Assembly (NCBI GenBank): GCA_003956705.1
Contig: QZCP01000016.1
Coordinates: 111,065-175,064, forward strand
DNA length: 64,000 nt
From: Brevipalpus yothersi
Lineage: Eukaryota; Arthropoda; Arachnida; Trombidiformes; Tenuipalpidae
Direction: 5' to 3'
Within the stretch, counting starts at the first letter, position 1. The number at the start of each line of letters is the position of its first letter. Below the pieces are notes generated by a model that was given only the letters and a program-made list of their open reading frames with translations, was not told where the DNA came from and searched no databases. The position numbers and the translations under genes are program-made. Below are positions 11,291 through 20,288 of the stretch, piece after piece.

Positions 11291-11661
11291 AATTTTCAGC
11301 TCGAGGATTCCAACATTGTCAACAGTTCTACTTTAAGATACATCTTCATGAAAATGAATTGAAAAAGGCTTCATTATCCTGCATTGCATCGATTCAAGGG
11401 TAAAAAGTGTTTCAAATTTTTCCGATTTTTCTGCATCAGGTCCTTGAAGAGAGACCGCTCAGAATTGTTAGAATGCTTCGTCGATCATGGCTAACGCCGG
11501 GATATGAGCAAATTCGTTGAAATTTCCATTCAAGGTTTGTTTCAACGGTCATCTTGACTCATTGTTCGAACAATTATCAAGAAAACAGTATGAATAAACT
11601 ATTTTATCACAGAATAATGATCCATATATTCTATTTACATATTTTTAAATATTCCGATAGC

Positions 11662-11880
11662 TCATTTCTTGTTTTGGAACTGGCTCCAAACACTGATGGG
11701 AATGCTTTGATTATGACTCAAAACTTTTTTATAGTCCTCGAAAGTGTATTTTTCATCGTTAGTACCACCAAACTTTGATGGGATCGATGAGGGTGGGCAA
11801 TACCCACGTAAACCTTTTCATATCATTCCCATGAAATATTACTCTTTGACAAACCCTCTCGCTGGTGAAAAGGTTTCGGA
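11662..11880 (-). pseudogene. C-terminal fragment of the neighbouring CRAL-TRIO gene (copy A)
   Basis: On the - strand this reads as the last ~70 codons of the intact gene at 24368-25183 (RVIFHGNDMK, then FGGTNDEKYTFEDYKK). One inserted A near 11820 breaks the frame after HGNDMK, and the C-terminal SKK is shortened. Homology continues outward on the + strand into the receptor 3' flank, so this is a copied receptor-CRAL-TRIO boundary and not a separate insertion. Homology stops at about 11880, the breakpoint shared with the copy at 15450-15663. Confidence 0.85.
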
Positions 11881-11884
11881 GTCC

Positions 11885-12207
11885 TTATCAAGATAATTAT
11901 CATTATTAAGACGAGCAAAATCGAACAAATTTTGCATCCACAAATAGAAAATCGAAATTTTCCATGTGTCAAGTTCTTGCATCACAAGTCTTGAGCATCT
12001 CTTGCGCCGAGTTAAGCTATAAGAAAGTTTTTATCCATGGCACTAATAGAATATAAATATTTTTGGTTGCTTTTTTGATGAGAAATTAGGGGAAAATTGT
12101 TCAGAAAAAACAGAAAAATTAATATCTCGATTTTTGCGTGAATGAATATGCCATTTCTTGATCACGATCCCAGCATGAAGTGAGATGAGGCACTAGTTTT
12201 TGAAAAG
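11885..12207 (+). promoter_or_regulatory. Conserved upstream module, junction-associated type
   Basis: Begins immediately after the CRAL-TRIO breakpoint and runs to the ATG at 12208. It is shared with 2945-3272, 15663-16015 and (without the CRAL-TRIO fragment) 22370-22726. Landmarks are TTTCGGA(A/G)TC, AAGATA, GAGCAAAATC, AAATAGAAAATC, TTCATGTGT-like, CTCATTTATGGCACT-like, GAATATTTTTGG.GGCTTTTT, AACATTGTTC, CCAATATCTCGATT and AAGATGT at the start codon. A promoter role is inference from conservation and position. Confidence 0.5.
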
Positions 12208-13256
12208 ATGTCCGAAGATGGTTCTCGCTCGAACGAGCCTCCAAAATTGCTAAATGAAATGGAATTAAACGACATGTGGTTGGCGATTTTTTCTAGCTTA
12301 TGAGGGCAAATTATATGTTTGCAGATGCAGCAGGTATTTATCATTCTTATAAGGATCACTATTTGAGTAAAAGAGTATGGACAGAATTTTTTTGGACTCT
12401 ACTCGGAAAATCACATGAACTTGATGCAGAATCGGAAACGCTCCACGAGATTGGATCAAAGAGGCTTAAAGAACTGAGAAAATTGGTCCGTCTAACACTC
12501 AAATATGGAATTGTATTTTCTTCGACATCTGGTTTTCTCTACGAATGCATGCATTTGGGTACGTTCAGCACCTTCCGATCTTATTCATACATATTCACAA
12601 AGACTGTTCATCAGATGATCCTGAGATTCATTGCTATTTATTGCGCGTCTAGTGTAACCGCTGTTGGTCAAGTCTTGAAATCCGAGATAACCTACCTTCT
12701 TGTTTGGAAGATTGAAAAGCTGCATGAAAAATTGGAGACACTTGTTGGGAAACATGCTCGAGGATGTTTCTCTAAGGATGAATTAATTGCTGGAATTCTG
12801 AAAGAATATATTGAAAATCGACAAAAAATAATCAACCAAAATGAATTCTGGAAAAACTTTGAAGGCTATGCGCTCTCATTCATATGTATTGGATTATTGT
12901 TCAATCTCCACTTACAATTTTTTGTTTCTGTCCATTTATATGTCAAATTAGGACTATTATTCTATGGTCTTCAGTCATTAGTCATTTCCATCATTGTTAA
13001 GTTTCTTTGCGCGAATTGTCTTCGTAATTCCATGAGACGACTCCATCCATCTTTCCAACAAGTCTCACAGAGGACGAAATCCATTACTTTGAAGCTAAAG
13101 ATTGAAAATATCTCAGAAGACGTTGCCATTTTCGAACCATTCACTTGCTTAGATATTCTCACGTACACCTCTCGAAACTTACTGCTTCTATTTTTTGAGC
13201 TATCAATGCAATTTATGCTGATTGCTGTCTATTCGAATCGAAAAGATAGACTTTGA
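12208..13256 (+). pseudogene. Receptor-family gene with ~190-bp internal deletion
   Basis: The N-terminus is intact for 31 codons (starting MSEDGSRSNEPPKLL) and then meets a stop where a ~190-bp deletion, not a multiple of three, joins the region before TM1 to the LMGANY block in TM2. From an ATG at 12300 the remaining frame is open for 318 codons, covering TM2 remainder through TM7 and ending SNRKDRL. The full receptor cannot be made from the normal start. A truncated protein lacking TM1 could in principle be made from 12300, but no promoter or start context supports that. The long retained open frame indicates the deletion is recent. Confidence 0.8.
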
Positions 13257-13793
13257 TGGACTTGGACATGGTTTCTTCGAAGATAGTTCTTCGTTGAGAT
13301 ACATCTTCATGTCAAGAATATTGCGAGAGGGTTCCCTATCATTCTGTATTTTAAGAGAAACTGATAAAATCATCGAATATTTTGGTAAATATCTGTAAAG
13401 ATTTGAATAGTGAGTGAAGAGCTCATAGCAGCTTTCAACGATTTCATATCGAAATCAACCCCTTCTCGAAGTTATTGTTCTTATGAGCAAAATCAGACAA
13501 AAATTTCGTATCAACCAATAAAAATCGAATTTTTCATGCGATTCATATTCTTGTCTTGTATCTTGCGTGCAGAGGAGCTCCTTTAAGATCAGAGAGTATC
13601 CTTAAATGTTTCCAAAAGTTCTCATTTATTGTCCTGAGAGACCATAAATTCTCTTGAGGCTTTTTTGTGAAGATTTCGTGAATGCTGTCCACGAGAACTC
13701 ATAACCAATATTTTGATTTTTGTATAAATGAATATGCCATTTCTTTTTCACGATTCCAGTATAAAGTAAGATGAGGTTCTAGTTCTTGAAAAG
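13257..13793 (+). promoter_or_regulatory. 3' flank and upstream module before the 13794 gene
   Basis: Short 3' flank of the 12208 copy, then (from ~13430) the same upstream type as before 10049 and 20289, ending in TTCTTGAAAAGATGTCCGAAG at the start codon. No gene is supported within it. Confidence 0.45.
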
Positions 13794-15035
13794 ATGTCCG
13801 AAGATAGTTCTTGCTCTCATGAGCCTTCAAAATTGCTAAAGGAAATGGAATCAAAAGTTGTGTGGCTCGTCATTTTCCCAAGTTTTTCTACTGGTGATCC
13901 TGGGAATAGTGATTTGAAGTGGAAACAGAGATTTCATCTCACCTGCTTAACAGTATGCCTACTTGAAGGTATTAAATGCCTTGTGTTAGCATTGACATCA
14001 CCTGATAGTGAATTGGTTCATTATTTCTCTGATTTTTCAATCGCATTCGGTGCTGCGCGTGATTTTTTTTTGCTCATGGGTGCAAATTATATGTTCGCAG
14101 GTGCAGCAGGTATTTATCATTCTTATAAGTATCACTATTCGGGTAAAAGAGTATGGACAGAATTTTTTTGGACTCTACTCGGAAAATCACATGAACTTGA
14201 TGCAGAATCGGAAACGCTCCACGAGCTTGGATCAAAGAGGCTTAAAGAACTGAGAAAATTGGTCCGTCTAACACTCAAATATGGAATTGTATTTTCTTCG
14301 ACATCTGGTTTTTTCTACGAATGCATGCATTTGGGTACGTTCAGCACCTTCCGACCTTATTCATACATATTCACAAAGACTGTTCATCAGATGATTCAGA
14401 GGTTCATTATTGCTTATTCTGCTGCTGGAATAACCGCTGTTGGTCAAGTCTTGAAATCCGAGATAACCTATCTTCTTGTTTGGAAGATTGATTTGCTACA
14501 TGAAAAGTTGGGGACATATACTAGGAAATATGCACAAGGAAGTATCCCTATGGATGGACTACTCTTTGTAATTCTGAAAGAATATGTTAGAAATAGAGGG
14601 GAAATAATCAACCAAAATGAATTTTGGAAAAACGTGGAAGGCTATGGGCTCTTATTTATATGTATTGGATTTTTGTTCAATCTTCACTTGCAATTTTTCG
14701 TTCCTACCCATTTATATGTCAAATCAGCGCTATTGTTTTGGGGCTTCGAGGGATTGGTCATTTTCATCATTGTTAAGTTTCTTACCGCTAATTGGCTTCG
14801 TAATTCCATGAGACGACTCCATACATCTTTCCAACGAGCCTCACAGAGAACAAAATCTATTAATTTAAAGCTAAAGATCGGAAATATCTCAGAAGATGTT
14901 GCCGTTTTTGAACCATTTACTTGTTTAGATGTGTTTTCCTACACTTCTCGGAACTTACTTTTTCTATTAGTTGAGATTGCCATGGAGTTTATGCTGCTGA
15001 TTGCTGTATATTCGAATCGAAAAGATAGACTATGA
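13794..15035 (+). CDS. Seven-transmembrane gustatory-receptor-like protein, array member 4
   Basis: Intact single-exon gene of 413 codons. The region encoding KSHELDAESETLHELGSKRL through the YIFTKTVHQM block is almost identical to the 12208 pseudogene. The following loop (KLGTYTRKYAQGSIPMDGLL) is unlike any other copy. TM5-6 (YGLLFICIGFLFNLHLQFF; THLYVKSALLFWG) matches the 20289 gene. This patchwork suggests gene conversion or unequal exchange between neighbours. It is followed, like member 3, by a CRAL-TRIO fragment on the opposite strand. Confidence 0.75.
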   Translation: MSEDSSCSHEPSKLLKEMESKVVWLVIFPSFSTGDPGNSDLKWKQRFHLTCLTVCLLEGIKCLVLALTSPDSELVHYFSDFSIAFGAARDFFLLMGANYMFAGAAGIYHSYKYHYSGKRVWTEFFWTLLGKSHELDAESETLHELGSKRLKELRKLVRLTLKYGIVFSSTSGFFYECMHLGTFSTFRPYSYIFTKTVHQMIQRFIIAYSAAGITAVGQVLKSEITYLLVWKIDLLHEKLGTYTRKYAQGSIPMDGLLFVILKEYVRNRGEIINQNEFWKNVEGYGLLFICIGFLFNLHLQFFVPTHLYVKSALLFWGFEGLVIFIIVKFLTANWLRNSMRRLHTSFQRASQRTKSINLKLKIGNISEDVAVFEPFTCLDVFSYTSRNLLFLLVEIAMEFMLLIAVYSNRKDRL

Positions 15036-15449
15036 AGGACTTCTGCTCAAGGATTTCAACGTGGTTTACTCGGCACCAGTTCTATGTTGAGATACATGTA
15101 TATCTTAAAAGAAATTAAAAAGGGGTTCTTTATCATCCTTTATTGCATCGATTCGAGGGTGAAAAGTACCTTGACTTCAAGAAAAACTGATAAAATCATC
15201 AAATATATCCGATTTCTCTGCATCACGTTCTTAAAAAGAGGCCGCTCAAAACTATTAGAATACTTCGTCGAGCAGGGCTAATGCCGGTAAATAAAGAGAA
15301 TTCGTTAAAACTTTCATTCAAGGTTTGTTTTAATGGTCATCTTGACTCATTACTCAAACAATTATCAAGAAAGCAGTATGAATGAATTATTTTATCACAG
15401 ATTAATAATGTTTACATTCTATGTACATATTTATAAATATTTTGAAAGC

Positions 15450-15663
15450 TCATTTCTTGGATTTCTTGCTTTGGAACTGGCTCCAAACACTCATGAGAAT
15501 GCTTTGACTATGGTCCAAAACTTTTTTATAGTCCTCGAAAGTGTATTTTTCATCATTGGTACCACCAAACTTTGATGGAATGGATGAGGGTGGGCAACAC
15601 TCATGTAAACCTTTCATATCATTTCCATGAAATATTACTCTCAGACGATTCTTTTTGCTGGTG
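15450..15663 (-). pseudogene. C-terminal fragment of the neighbouring CRAL-TRIO gene (copy B)
   Basis: On the - strand it keeps an open frame for about 70 codons to the normal stop, with only a few substitutions from the intact gene (RVIFHGNDMKGLHECCPP, FGGTNDEKYTFEDYKK, FQSKKSKK). The 5' three-quarters of the gene is missing. The break lies just before the TSKK codons, at the same position as in copy A. The intact frame argues for recent origin and not for function, since no start or promoter accompanies it. Confidence 0.88.
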
Positions 15664-16015
15664 AGAGGTTTTCGGAATCCTTTATCAAGATATCAAGTTA
15701 GTTGATACGGGGCAGAATCAATAAAAATTTTGCAACAATTGGCATCAACAAATAGAAGATCAAAATTTTTCATGTGTTTTAAGTTCATGTATCATGATAT
15801 CATGATATCTCTTGCATGCTGTGAGGCTTCGAGAAAATCTTCATTCATGGCACTGGGGAAAATATGAATATTTTTGGGGGCTTTTTTGATAAAAACTTCG
15901 GAAACATTTCTCACGGAAAACAAAAAAACAAAAATCTTGATTTTGAGCAAATGAAAAAATCATCTCTCTATCATGATTCCAGCATAAAGTCAAATGAGTT
16001 TCCACTTTTTAAAAG
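15664..16015 (+). promoter_or_regulatory. Conserved upstream module, junction-associated type (second long copy)
   Basis: Starts at the CRAL-TRIO breakpoint (TTTTCGGAATCC) and ends at the ATG at 16016. It carries the same ordered landmarks as 11885-12207, including GAATATTTTTGGGGGCTTTT and CATGATTCCAGCATAAAGT. Confidence 0.5.
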
Positions 16016-16432
16016 ATGTTCGAGAATAGTTCTAATACTGATGAACTTTCAAAAATACTGAAGGAAATGGGATCAAATGCTATGCAGCTTGTTGTTTTCC
16101 CAAATTTTTCTACTGATGATCCTGAAAACAGTGATTTGAAGTGGAAACAGAGGTTTCATCTCTTCTGTTTGATATTATATATATCTGTGATCGAAGGTTT
16201 TCGATACCTTGTGTTAGCATTCACATCGCCTGCTAGTGAATTGGTTTATTATTTAGCTGATTTCGGTCCAGCATTTGGTGTTGCACGTGATTTTTTCTTG
16301 CCCTTGGGCGCAAGTTATGTGCTCGCTGGGGCAGTAGGTATTTATCATTCTTACAAGTATCATTTTTTTGTTGAAAGAAGTGGATCAAATGATTTTAAAA
16401 TGATTTCGTATTGGGATCAACCCCTTCTCTAA
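16016..16432 (+). pseudogene. N-terminal receptor fragment truncated after TM2
   Basis: The first ~119 codons are a good match to intact members (TM1 region with a three-residue insertion ISV, then YYLADFGPAFGVARDFF and GIYHSYKYHFF). After about 16375 the reading frame runs into DNA that elsewhere is upstream flank (GATTTCGTATTGGGATCAACCCCTTCT), giving ~19 unrelated residues and a stop. A deletion has therefore joined the gene to the flank of the next unit. The 138-residue product would have only two of seven membrane segments. Confidence 0.8.
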
Positions 16433-16644
16433 ATTTTTGTTCATAAGAACAACAAATAAAAGTTCCGTAATAACAAATAAAAATCGAAATCTCTCATGCG
16501 ATTCATGTCTTTTTTATCATCTTGCGTGCATTGAAGCTCTTTTAAGACCAAAAACTATCATTAAGAGCTTCAAAAAAGTTCTTTGTTGACAAGCCGACTT
16601 CTATTAGACATTTTTATCCTATGTTTCAGAGACTTTCCATTCAA

Positions 16645-16812
16645 ACGAAATCCATCAAATTGAAATTCGAAAATATTCTAGAAGATATTGCAGAAATTAA
16701 GCTTCTCACATGCCTAGATTAATTTCCATTCAATTCTCATCTCTTTCTCATTTACATAATAGAGCTACGCAACTGATGCTGTTAGTTGCTCGGGACAATA
16801 GAAGAAATAAAA
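16645..16812 (+). pseudogene. C-terminal receptor relic, older subfamily (copy 2)
   Basis: Translates as TKSIKLKFENILEDIAEIK, LLTCLD and then a stop, followed by a frame-shifted TM7 remnant. It matches 7515-7692 closely, both in the shortened LKFENI block and in the sequence that follows (AATGAAACCTACAA versus AATGACACCAACAA). Like that relic it lies just upstream of a subgroup-2 intact gene. Confidence 0.7.
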
Positions 16813-17243
16813 TGAAACCTACAAGTTAGTGAGGAACCATAAAATTCAACTGATTGAAACAAGAATTTTTTTTATGAATACTCTAATCTTGGTGGCTTGT
16901 TATGATTCTTATCAATTGTTTTACAGAATTAAATTGTTCTCTCGGCTAGAAAATTCTGGCTATCTAAATCAATTTCTCCTCGAGGTAGTTGTTCATTTGA
17001 GGGAAACCAAATGAAAGTTGTTACAGTAGGAGAAAAATCAAAATTTTCCATGTGTTTCAAGTACTTGTATAATGAGTACGCTAGTCACTTGCGTGCATCG
17101 AAGTTCTTTTGAGACTGAAGTGTATCATTGAGACCTTCGAGAAAGTTTTTATTTATTGTCCTTCAACAATTTTAATTCTTCTGAGGAATCTATGAGCTTA
17201 ATTTGATAAGAATTGAATCAGATGAAGTTCTCGTTTTAGAAAG

Positions 17244-18488
17244 ATGTCAGAAGATGGTTCTAATGCTGATAAAGCTTCAAAATTACTGAAAAGAATGGAA
17301 TTAAACGTTATGTGGCTTGTTATTTTCCCAAGTTTTTCTACTGATGATCCTGAAAACAGTGATTTGAAGTGGAAACAGAGGTTTCACCTCTCCTGCTTGA
17401 TATTATCAGTAACTGAGGGTTTTCGATGCCTTATATTAGCTTTCACATCACCTAATGGAAAATTAGCTTATTACTCAGCTGATTTTGGTCCAGCATTCGG
17501 TGCTGCTCGTGATTTCTTCTGGCTCATGGGTGCAAATTATGTGTTCGCTGGAGCAGCAGGTATTTATCATTCTTATAAGCACCATTATTTGGGTAAAACA
17601 GAGTGGACCGAATTTTTTTGGACTTTAGTTGAAAAACCTCGACGCGAGCCAAATGCAGAATTGGGAACGCTCCATGAGTTTGGATCAGAGAGGCTTAAAA
17701 AACTGAGAAAAATGGTTCGTTTAACACTCAGATATGGAGTTGTATTCTCTTTGACATCTGGTTTTTTCTACGAATGTATACATTTGGTTACGCTCAGCAC
17801 CTTCCGACCTTATTCGTACATATTCACTTGGAGTGTTCATCAGATGATCCAATGCTTTATTGTCGCCTATTGTCTTACTGCTATTACTGCAGTAAGCCAA
17901 ATTCTGAAATTCGAAATAACCTTTCTCCTTGTTTGGAGGATTAATCAGCTACGTGAAAAAATGAAGCAATTCCAAGGAGAATGCGTTCAAAGACATTCTT
18001 CTAAAGACAAGCTACTCGGTGAATTTATGAGAGAATACGTTGAGAATCGACAGAAAATAATCAACCAAAATGAATTCTGGAAGTATATGGGAGGTTATGC
18101 ACTTATATTCATATGTACTGGGTTATTGTTCAATCTTCACTTACAGTTTTTTGTCCCTGCCCATTTATATGTCAAATTAGCACTATTATTTTGGGGCTTT
18201 CAGGCATTGGCTATCACCATAATTGTACAATTTCTTTCAGCAAATTGGCTTCGCAATTCCATGAGAAAACTTCATCCTTCTTTTCAATGGGTTTTACAGA
18301 GGACAAAATCTATTAATATAAAGCTAAAGATTGAAAATATCTCTGAAGACATTGCAGTTGTTGAGCCATTCACATGTTTGGATATGTTTTCGTACACTTC
18401 TCAAAATTTATTACTCCTATTGGTAGAACTTTCGATGCAATTCATGCTCCTGATTGCTCTTTATTCCAATCGAAGAGAGAGAATATGA
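17244..18488 (+). CDS. Seven-transmembrane gustatory-receptor-like protein, array member 5
   Basis: Intact single-exon gene of 414 codons. It belongs with the 8173 gene: extra residue in the segment 2-3 loop (GKTEWTEFFWTLVEKPRREP), AVSQILKFEITFLLVWRI in segment 4, and AHLYVKLALLFWGFQALAIT in segment 6. The C-terminus is SNRRERI. Its upstream ~380 bp are of the 8173 type. The ATG is preceded by TTTTAGAAAG and followed by a TCAGAAGATGG context, giving an N-terminus MSEDGSNADK typical of the array. Confidence 0.75.
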   Translation: MSEDGSNADKASKLLKRMELNVMWLVIFPSFSTDDPENSDLKWKQRFHLSCLILSVTEGFRCLILAFTSPNGKLAYYSADFGPAFGAARDFFWLMGANYVFAGAAGIYHSYKHHYLGKTEWTEFFWTLVEKPRREPNAELGTLHEFGSERLKKLRKMVRLTLRYGVVFSLTSGFFYECIHLVTLSTFRPYSYIFTWSVHQMIQCFIVAYCLTAITAVSQILKFEITFLLVWRINQLREKMKQFQGECVQRHSSKDKLLGEFMREYVENRQKIINQNEFWKYMGGYALIFICTGLLFNLHLQFFVPAHLYVKLALLFWGFQALAITIIVQFLSANWLRNSMRKLHPSFQWVLQRTKSINIKLKIENISEDIAVVEPFTCLDMFSYTSQNLLLLLVELSMQFMLLIALYSNRRERI

Positions 18489-18492
18489 AATT

Positions 18493-18735
18493 TTAGACAA
18501 ATTCCCGATAGACACTAATGGATACATGTATGCCCCACTTCAAACCAGTATAAAGTTCGAACACGTCTTTGCATGAAGGGGATCGAAGAAGTATCTCATC
18601 AATCTGCATAATTGTATGCAAGAATGAAAGATATTCTGACCCATAAAAACCTGTCAAATATTTCTCAATGCTCTTCATCAAAAGATTTCCACCAGAGCAA
18701 TCGTTCTGATAAGTGGAGATGCTCCTTTGAGCAGT
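18493..18735 (-). other. Unrecognised open frame of ~80 codons on the minus strand
   Basis: On the - strand about 80 codons are open, ending YREFV and a stop, with a protein-like composition (blocks SGGNLLMKSIEKYLTGFYG and FLHTIMQIDEILLRS). It does not resemble the receptor family or CRAL-TRIO, and this piece does not occur in the equivalent 3' flanks of the other members, so it looks like inserted or captured DNA. It starts directly after a stop codon without an obvious initiator before the internal Met. It could be a fragment of an unrelated gene or chance. Confidence 0.25.
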
Positions 18736-18844
18736 TTAATTCGTTAAATAGAAATTATTTGTGAAAATTTTGACTGGTTGTTCCAACAGTTATCAAGAAA
18801 ACAGCCTGAATAAAGTTACCACATGCCTAGATTTATTTTCACCA

Positions 18845-19550
18845 TCAATTTGAAACTCAAGTTTGGGAATCTTCTAGGGGATGTTGCAGAAATCGAATTT
18901 CCTCGCGTTGATAAGAATTCTTTTTGAGACTATCATCATGAGCCTGAAAAAGGCCCCATTCATTGTCACAGAAGAATTGGAATTCTTCCGAGAGCATATC
19001 TTAAAGGAATTTCGAAAAGCATTATTCGACAGGAAATTTTGGAGAAATTCAATGGATAATATGCTCAAGGATGCTTTTCAAAGAATGGATTCCTGAAAGA
19101 ATATATTGAAAATTGACAAAAAATAATCAACCAGAATGAATTCTGGAAAAATGTGGGCTATGAAATGTAGTATTCATATTCATTGGGTTATTGTTGGATC
19201 TTCACTTACAATTTTTTGTTCCTGTCTATTTATATATCAAATTAGGTCTACTATTCTATGGCTTTCAGGTATTGGTTATCATCATAATTATACAATTTTC
19301 TCCACCAATTAGCTTCGTAATGCTTTGAGGCAGCTTTACCCTGGTTTTCAAAGGTCCTCATAGGACGAAATCCATTACTCCGGTGCTAAAGATGGAGAAT
19401 ATCTTATAAGATGCTGCAATTATTGAACCATACACTTGTTTAGATATGTTCTCTGTTACTTCTCAAAGCTTACTACTTCTATTAGTCGAGCTATCGATGC
19501 AATTTATGCTGCTGGTTGCTCTTTATTCGAATCGAATCAGGACACTTTGA
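18845..19550 (+). pseudogene. 5'-truncated receptor remains (relic plus C-terminal half)
   Basis: At ~18845-18900 there is another short relic of the older subfamily (INLKLKFGNLLGDVAEIEF). Upstream-flank-type DNA follows (GCCCCATTCATTGTC and FREHILKEF-encoding region). From about 19070 comes the C-terminal half of an array gene with stops and frameshifts: KEYIEN-stop-QKIINQNEFWKNV, TYNFLFLSIYI, then CLDMFSVTSQSLLLLLVELS and YSNRIRTL with a stop at ~19548. TM1-TM4 are absent; flank is joined directly to the segment 4-5 loop. Confidence 0.75.
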
Positions 19551-19555
19551 GATTT

Positions 19556-20288
19556 TCGATGGAGTATAACATGCTTCTCTTCAAAACGGTTGTCGAAAAG
19601 ACACTAGGAATGAAGTGTCCACTTACCAAAATTGATTAACATTCAATTTTGGTCCTTATCTTCATGCTAGAATTGTCCATTCAACTGACGGTGTTAGTTG
19701 CCTTTCACTCGAGACGATAGCAAAATATAGAATGAAATCTACGAATTAGAAGAAAATTATACCACAACTGATTGAGAAGAACGTTTTTTCCATAAATACT
19801 AATCACATGTTTTATGTATAACTTTATAATGAAGAATCACATCCATCTCTCAGAATACTTCAAGACAATTGGTGTTGTTGCTCTTCTCTAATTGGAGGGC
19901 TCATAGGAACTTTCAACGATTTCATATCGAAATCAACTACTTCTCAAAGTTGTTGTTCATATAAGCAAAATCAGATAAAAAGTTTGTATCAACAAATAGA
20001 AATCGAAATTTTTCATGCGATTCAAATCCTTGTATCATTTTGCGTGCAGAGAAGCTCCTTTGAGACCAGAGTTTATCATCAAATGTTTCAAAAAGTTCTC
20101 TTTTATTGTCCTGAGAGACTGTGAATCCTTTCGGAGCCTTTTTTATATGAATTTTGTAAATCATGGTCCAAAATAACTCAAAACCAATATCTCGATTTTT
20201 GTATAAATGAATATCATATGAATCGAATATGGCATTTCTTCATCACGATTCCAGCATAAAATTGGATGAAGTTCTGGTTTCTGAAAAG
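19556..20288 (+). promoter_or_regulatory. Degraded flank and upstream module before the 20289 gene
   Basis: The stretch 19640-19760 contains another faint trace of the older-subfamily TM7 end (AACTGACGGTGTTAGTTGCC and CTCGAGACGATAG). From ~19890 it is the same upstream type as before 10049 and 13794, ending TTTCTGAAAAGATGTCCGAAG. Confidence 0.45.

Noticed and set aside
20229..20288. Upstream in-frame ATG that would extend array member 6 by 20 residues
   Set aside because: The extension corresponds to non-coding flank in the other members, and the shared start context is at 20289.
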